This document shows positions 57,822 to 64,000 of a stretch of 64,000 nt of DNA, piece after piece. The position numbers were made by a program, and so were the translations under genes. The stretch spans positions 33,281,001 through 33,345,000 of the forward strand of contig JARKIP010000017.1 in assembly GCA_029990175.1 (NCBI GenBank), read 5' to 3'. The notes under the pieces were generated by a model. That model was not told the DNA's origin and ran no database searches. It saw only the letters and a list, made by a program, of their open reading frames with translations. The stretch comes from Petunia secreta (Eukaryota; Streptophyta; Magnoliopsida; Solanales; Solanaceae). Within the stretch, counting starts at the first letter, position 1; the number at the start of each line of letters is the position of its first letter.

Positions 57822-58789
57822 TTTACGTAAGATGATCAGATTTGGTACCTCACCTTCTTAAATTTTCAAAAAATTTCAAATATGTATACTTTTTCTTGTT
57901 GTATGGAAACTGTGAATCGACATGTCCAAGGAGCTAATCTTAATTAAATTTACGTAATTCTTCTAGACCAAGCTGCTATTGTCTAGATTATGTTATATTG
58001 TGATCTTGAAAAGTTTAATTTTTTTTTTTTTTTTGCGATTTACACTGACCTGAGTTTTGAATAAAGTTTTCTTCTTTCTCCAGTTTTTTAGAGGTTATTT
58101 GTTAGCTTTTTCTTTACTGGTTGAATTGCTATTATATGGTGGTTCTTGAGTGAAATTATGTAAAATCTTATGTGGAATTTGAAGAAATTTTTAGGGTGTT
58201 GTTAGATTCAACTGATAGTTGATTTTTTTGTGCTTAATTTTGAAGTTCACTACAATTTTTGAGATATAAGTGAGAAATTAAAAGATAAAACACCATTGAT
58301 AAGAATCTTAAGAAAATTGGAGAAGGCAAGCGGGTCTTCTATGGTGGACCGTGAAGAATGATCTTGTGCATTTTTTTTTAATCACCATAATTGTTCACAC
58401 TATTAATATATTACACCAATTTATATAAGCAAGTACTTTATGTAATTGAAAAAATTATTCTCTATTTTTCAACTAGTGAAAGAAAGATGGTGGCCGAATA
58501 TATTTGTTTGTGGCGGCAGTGGGTATCAGTGGTAGGGTTGGTGGCTATGTGTATCTGTGGAAAAGATGGTTCTTTTAATTTAAAAAGAAAGAAAAATAAG
58601 TTTTTTTTTATATTTCACGCGCCCATGAGAAGTGAGCAACACTTTTTACGCCATGTCAGCATTTTTTACTCAAATGGTACAAATTCGAGTTGGTTCAGGT
58701 AGCCAGTAAGTACAAGCCTCAGTTAAAGTACCCAAGTGACTTTTTGTGCCATGTTTGAGTAGCTGGTAACCTATTCTGCCTAAATAATA

Positions 58790-59080
58790 CGATCCTAGAG
58801 GATAATCCGAGCCATTCCGTGCCAAATGTGAAGGTTGAATTATGAAGCGACTGTTAACACGTTTGAAGGCAAAGGGAGCATATGGATTGCAAGCAAAAGA
58901 ACTTCATGATCTTCAATTGATGATTCGTGGGAGCCTAGGAGGGTCGAGCTATGATGGTATGATGTTTTCAAGTGTTTGAAACGTGCCCATGATCGAGGAG
59001 AATTAATGAAATATCGCTTGCAAAACCAATGTAGTGAAGAATATTGTACGACTCATCATATGAACCATACAACAGCCTAT
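58790..59080 (+). pseudogene. Possible C-terminal end of a gypsy polyprotein
   Basis: At about 58853-58975 the plus strand reads RLLTRLKAKGAYGLQAKELH and continues for some 20 residues before a stop. A Thr-Arg-x-x-Ala-Lys motif of this kind ends many chromovirus-type gypsy polyproteins, just before the 3' LTR. There is no further pol upstream; MULE 4 ends at 58780. Low certainty. Confidence 0.3.
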
Positions 59081-59084
59081 ACAT

Positions 59085-60730
59085 TGTATGAGAAGGCCGT
59101 GAGACCAGGGATTTGAGGATACAAAAGTCTTATATTGTATAAATTTTTGTCCGATCTGGGAATTCTCCTAGCCGAATTTGAGATAATCTTGGGTGTTTCC
59201 TAACTACTTTTATTCATATAAAAACCATATTAAACATATTTTGATGGTAGACAACTATTAGAGAGAAACAAAAATATCATTTCTAAGACTACAATCTTTG
59301 GGTTCGAATCAAACAGGCGATTGCTTGTTTTCAAGAATTAGGATTCTTAAAGATAATCTTCTTCTTCATTTTTTTGTATTTGGGATTATATTTCATTGTT
59401 CTTGGGAGGTGATTGGGTAGTTTATCTGTCATTGCTGAAGAGATCCTTCGAGGATTTTAGATATATTCTTCTTCTGCTACTTTTCGGACATCTTTCGATT
59501 ATTTAACAGAAAATATATCTTTAGTTTCCCTTTTAATTATTTTTATTTCAATATTCCGCTGGTTGTGCATCTCGGATCGTATCAGTTGGTATCGGATCGA
59601 AGGCTTGGATCTCGTTTCTACGAATCCACGTTCCTAAGTTCTTGAAATCAAGATCCAAAAGTTATTTAAAAAAACTAAATTGAGCTCTATTTTTTCGGTT
59701 AATCCTAGTCGAATTAAACAAAGAAATCTTGAGAAATCTTAATCCAATTGATTATTGCAAAGAAAAATATTTTGGGGTTTGAAAAAAAAAATCAATTAAG
59801 GTTAAGTGTTAATTTGTGTTAGACCACATTAATTCGTTCTTAACCATCTTGAAATTTTCATACCAATTCTTTCACGCTTTTTCCTTTTTAAATTTTCGTA
59901 GATTTCTTATTCATGTCTGTAGTTATAAAGTCTGTTCTTTATTTTACACAAATTATACTCTTATAATTACTTTCAATGGATAGGTAACTTGTGCGTTGGA
60001 TTCGAACTTTGAGGCTATCAAAATAGTGAGAATGAGAGAATTTTCAAGAGAAAGTGAAGTCACTTAAATTTTGAGAGAATGTCAGGAGTTGAAGATACTT
60101 CTCGCAGCACTAAGGGAGTTGCTTTGGCTGAAATAACTGGATAAATATTTTATACCATGATGCAACAGTTGCAATAGCTAACTATACAGATTGGAAATTT
60201 GTAGAGGGCGAACCAAGCAGCCCCAGTAGCACCTGCAGCACCAGAAGTACCCCGAGCTCCACCTCAAGATTTGAGAAGGAAACTTAAAAATCGGGTACCT
60301 CTAGCAGATGATCCACTTGTTGAGTTCAATGAAGAAGAGTATTATGATTACGTGGATTATGGTAGGCAAGGTTTCCACGGACGAAATATATGGGGTATGA
60401 TAGGCTGAGGATACAGGTTTTGACAATGGAATCAACCCGACGGAGATGATGACATTGATAGAGACTTGGGGAGTATTAAGATGACAATTCCTTCTTTTGA
60501 AGGAACAAATGATCCCAATGCTTACTTTGAGTGGGAAACAAAAGATGAGCAAATCATTAGAGTTCATAACTATTCTGAGGCGAAGAAAGTTAGGATGGCT
60601 GTAATAGAATTTAAGGGTTATGCTTCGTCATGGCTTGAGAAAATTGAGCCTAGTGAAGGAAAAAGAGTACACATCATACAATACGCATTGAAAGCTGCTT
60701 CATTAAAAATATTACAAGGGAAACCCAATT
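59085..60730 (+). mobile_element. Element D: Ty3/gypsy (chromovirus-type) LTR end, primer-binding site and partial gag
   Basis: A putative LTR ends ...ctcggatcgtatca at 59584, followed by ttggtatcggatcg (about 59586), resembling an initiator-Met primer site. The LTR start is not certain (somewhere in 59085-59200). A leader with a poly-pyrimidine stretch precedes gag at 60079. The element stops at about 60730, where copia sequence on the opposite strand begins, so pol is missing. Confidence 0.65.
60079..60730 (+). pseudogene. Element D gag fragment
   Basis: Starts MSGVEDTSRSTKGVAL, stops early, then continues as PPQDLRRKLKNRVPLADDPL and the clear block 60466-60732: IKMTIPSFEGTNDPNAYFEW, HNYSEAKKVRMAVIEFKGYA, SSWLEK. 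This is the gag core of chromovirus-type gypsy elements. Several stops precede it, and the frame ends at the junction with element E. Confidence 0.8.
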
Positions 60731-60739
60731 GAGGCAACC

Positions 60740-63700
60740 CCTTGTTAAGGGAAAAAGAGTACATCGCATATTTTACTCCCCCTGATGACAACATCATTTA
60801 ATATCTTAAAGACATCACATTCCAAATTGTATATTAGCTTCTCAAATGTTGATATTGGCAATATCTTAGTGGACATATCTACGAAACTTTCCTTGAATGG
60901 ATTCTTTTTCATCATTCTCTTAAAGATCACGATTTAAAAGGAATTTTGTGGAATATCTGTCTCCTTTAGTTGTATCTTCCTTTTCGTTGAATAATTTGTG
61001 CAATATTTCATATAATATTGCTAAATCTCTGTCTTCATAGAAAGAACACATTGTTGCTGAATAAGTTGAGTCCTTGGTCTCAATCATTTGTATTGTCAGC
61101 TAGCTTGATGAAGGATCATTATCTCTTCATAATTTGAAAAAGTAGCAGCAACAATTTATTTTGTAAAGTTCCATAATATAGGTGTTTACCTGCAACACAA
61201 AATAGCCAGTTGATATCGGGCTTTGTGGATCAAGTAGATATCATAGATTCTTCTGATGTATTCGAATTGAGGAAGAACTAATTCTTACCAATAACCTTAT
61301 AACAAAAGCTATAACCGATAGAGTATATTATGTAAGATACTTCAATCCACCCACTGCATTAAAATATGATATTTCAATACCAAGAAACTCGCTAATGCGA
61401 TTTTACCACATGTGGTTGGATTTATTTAATCTGTATAAATATTTATGAATCTTTATTGAACAGGTTTCCCAACAAACTTTATATGCTTCAAGCATTTTGA
61501 ATCCTTCAAGGATTCCATAAAAATTTTCCAACGAGCCATATAGATAGGCTGTAACAACATTCATTAGACGCATATCAAGTCTTTCATACACTGCCTGAAT
61601 TATAAGATACCTGAAGGTGATGCGCCCACCAAAGGAGAATATATCTCCATTTAATCAATGCCAGATTTTTGTGCCTCAAGTCGTACTTTATATTTATCGA
61701 CTTATTTTTATCAATATTTTTTGCACAAAAACTTTTTAGTACACCATTGGCTTTACACTTTCAAGTGTTTGGACTATAGGTCCGAAAACTTCACGTTTCC
61801 CGAGTGAAACCAATTCTGCTTGAATGCATTTTTTCTATTTTTGGCCAATAATTTCATGTCTCTATTCCTAACAGACTTAAGCTCAAGATCCTCATTTCAT
61901 TTATAATATTGAGATTTAATATATATGCAAGATATCGTCGATGATAATTTTATATCTCAGTTCCCAATGCGACATAAAATATTGATATCTCTTCATATTC
62001 AATATTTTCAGGTACCTGAACCTCTCCTGATGAGGTTTTATGAAGTGTTATGTCGTGGACTCGTCTATAGCCCTGTCTCCTTATTAGACCATCTCAATTA
62101 TTTGCTCCTTTCTTTTTAAAAGGATTTTTATCTTTGGAACCGAGTGGTCTATCACGCTTCAAACGTGCCTTAGACTCATATTCATGAACAAATTGTCCTA
62201 CCAGGACATCAATTCAAATTGGAGCATTAGCAACTAGAATATAACATTTAACTTTGGGACTGTAATGCTTCATGGCAGTGACTTGCATTATCTTTAAATG
62301 AGGATCATTATCAAATGATAATTTAATTTATTTATTCCTCAGCTATTTTAATTTCTCCCCTTAATGTTAGCCAAACTTACATTTGTTCCCAACCTTATAT
62401 GGGATCCATCTTTGTGCATTGTGGTGGAGCAATAGATATCAAATCGTACATTAAAATTATTAGATGAAAAATATTTTGTTCCTGACCATGATCTAATTAT
62501 GAGGAAAATTCATTTGGTGGCATGTCGTGCAAAAGTGCTGCTTTTATGGATATACCATATCTCATACCTGATTTAGGTAGCATTGTTCTCACATGCATGG
62601 TTTAGCAATTGGAGGCTTTCAATATATGAATCTGCTAAACTTTCTTGCCAACATTATCAAGATAACTCGTCTTGATTGCATAATCTATAAATATGCTCAT
62701 AATAAAATATACGCACATGTGACATTCTCATAGATGCATCAATCATATAACAATTATATGGTCCACATGGCAGATGAACCGGGCCCATATTCACCTTTTA
62801 TACATTCCAGAAGTGCCGGGATCCTGATCCCAAATTTAGTTAATAATATATTTATCTCGAGAACAAGCAGCACAAAGAGAATTCTTGAAGAATCCTGATT
62901 CTTTAGCATATACCCTTGTGAATTCTCATTTATATATTTATGCATCATATTTGAACCGGGATGGTCAAACAGGTCATGCCAACTCATAAATTTATTCATC
63001 TAGTAAACTTCTGGTTTACTATAGCACGGGCTTTGTAACAACAAATTAAAAGTTTATTATGGCATGCGCATATGATTCTAACGTACTTATATTTTGTATT
63101 GTACAAACTCGAGGAAGAGGCGGGGAGCTTTTCAAGCACATATATCTCACCCGACATTCTTGTAGTAATATAAAGATATTCATATCTTATACATCAATTT
63201 TAGTCTCCATTTTGGCAAATGTATTGGAAACTTTACAAATTTCTTTTGAGACGTACTATAAAATATTTTATCAATCTCATTCCTCCAGGTAGTAATACTT
63301 TGGCTCTTCCAAAGCATTCAATTAGTTTTGTACTACCATGTATTTCATGGCACCATCCATTTGGTAAATATCTCATTCGAGGAGAAAATCATATAATTTT
63401 TCTTATGGTCAAATCATTATAGGCAAGATCAATTTCTTGCTTCACTTGCTCTTATGTAATTCATAATAATACATAATTTTGACGTACGTTCTGTACGAGA
63501 GCAACGACCATTCATGTCATAATAAAGGACATATTTATTTTTCTCGAACCTCTTATGGAGGTGAGTTTTGATATTTAACACATATTGCCACATTCACTTC
63601 TGGGAATGGGTCTATAATAAAATTTATAGTAAATTATCTCATTCACTTCAGGAACAGACCAAAACATTTTGGACGTACCTCATATTCATGTAACACATTG

Positions 63701-64000
63701 GTGGCATTATTATATTCACCATTTTAACGGTTGCTTTTGAGAACTTTTATTGTTCTGTTATTTATTTCACAATGATGACTATTATTTTGTCATTTTCCAC
63801 GTCCACTGCCATGGTAATTATTTTATCATATTTCAGACATAAAATTACTTGCCTTCTTTTAGACATGAAATATTGTGTCTTCTTTCAGACATAAAGATAT
63901 TTTGTCTTCTTTCAAGCATTAAGATATTTTGCCTTCTTTCAGACATTATTATGTGCTACTAAATTCTCGTTCATAAATGGAGCATGTGTTGCTCCCACAT
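60740..64000 (-). mobile_element. Element E: truncated Ty1/copia retrotransposon (-), running out of the window
   Basis: From high to low coordinates on minus: a gag/protease-side region with a 27-bp repeat (63830-63950), GAG-pre-integrase (62999-62754: SWHDLFDHPGSNMMHKYI), decayed integrase, RT (61591-61403: MNVVTAYLYGSLENFYG, CSIKIHKYLYRLNK) and the RNase H end (60930-60745: DMSTKILPISTFEKLIYN). Many stops. No LTR is seen at the low end, where it meets element D. The 5' end lies beyond 64000. Confidence 0.8.
63830..63950 (-). repeat. 27-bp tandem repeat in element E
   Basis: About four and a half units of the ttcagacataaagatatttt...gtcttctt type, starting near 63834, 63861, 63887, 63913 and 63940. 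On minus this gives an in-frame 9-residue repeat (SERRQNIFM-like) in the gag-side part of the copia element. Confidence 0.75.

Larger units (their letters stand above)
45000..58780. mobile_element. Non-autonomous MULE 4 (GGCRGAATA family), split by element C
   Basis: The left end ggcggaataggtgtccagct and right end (inverted) ggcagaataggttaccagct are related for about 110 bp. The outer flanks are an exact 9-bp duplication, taaataata (44991-44999 and 58781-58789). Without element C the MULE is about 1,367 bp, the size of MULEs 2 and 3. The interior frames (45190-45504, 58391-58702) show no transposase. Confidence 0.92.

Overview
This window looks like an intergenic, transposon-rich segment of a flowering-plant nuclear genome, most likely an asterid and probably Solanaceae. 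Three things suggest this: an RTE-type LINE 3' end with the sequence style familiar from Solanaceae, many Stowaway and Mutator-like (MULE) non-autonomous elements, and an intron-containing bHLH gene. The family-level placement is inference from recognised repeat families; I could not run a search. There are no rRNA genes, bona fide tRNA genes, CRISPR arrays or bacterial-type operons.

Only one host gene is well supported: a four-exon bHLH transcription factor of the bHLH93/NFL type (subgroup IIIb, with ICE1) at 41731-43757 on +. Its frame is intact across all introns. Almost everything else is mobile DNA at several depths of nesting.

Layout: 1-3.6 kb, two back-to-back non-autonomous MULEs with exact 9-bp target duplications. 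3.6-8.5 kb, AT-rich DNA with Stowaway MITEs, a tRNA-like SINE remnant, a 5'-truncated RTE LINE and a CACTA-like end. 9.2-10.4 kb, a tandem array built from ~60-bp monomers organised as 120-bp dimers. 10.5-17.3 kb, unassigned DNA with hAT, Stowaway and MULE remnants. 17.5-34.5 kb, a decayed Tat-lineage Ty3/gypsy element (A, +) that holds a solo LTR, a hAT MITE and a second Tat-like element (B, -). 33.0-37.4 kb, a tandem duplication of the 3' end of A, with a MULE in the first copy. 37.5-40.9 kb, a compact Ty1/copia element (-) with a Stowaway in one LTR. 40.9-43.8 kb, the bHLH gene. 45.0-58.8 kb, a MULE holding a young 12.4-kb Tat-type gypsy element (C, -). 58.8-64 kb, a gypsy gag fragment (D) followed by a truncated copia element (E, -).

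The most interesting object is element C. It has 1,199-bp LTRs, a perfect 5-bp target duplication, and a gag-pol that stays in one frame for about 1,925 codons with eight point stops and no frameshift. On the opposite strand, between pol and the 3' LTR, lies a second gene with its own TATA box, four exons and three clean GT-AG introns. It encodes a Transposase_28-like ('putative gypsy type transposon') N-terminal region and a coiled-coil C-terminus. A similarly placed antisense TATA motif is visible in elements A and B, suggesting a shared two-directional retrotransposon design.
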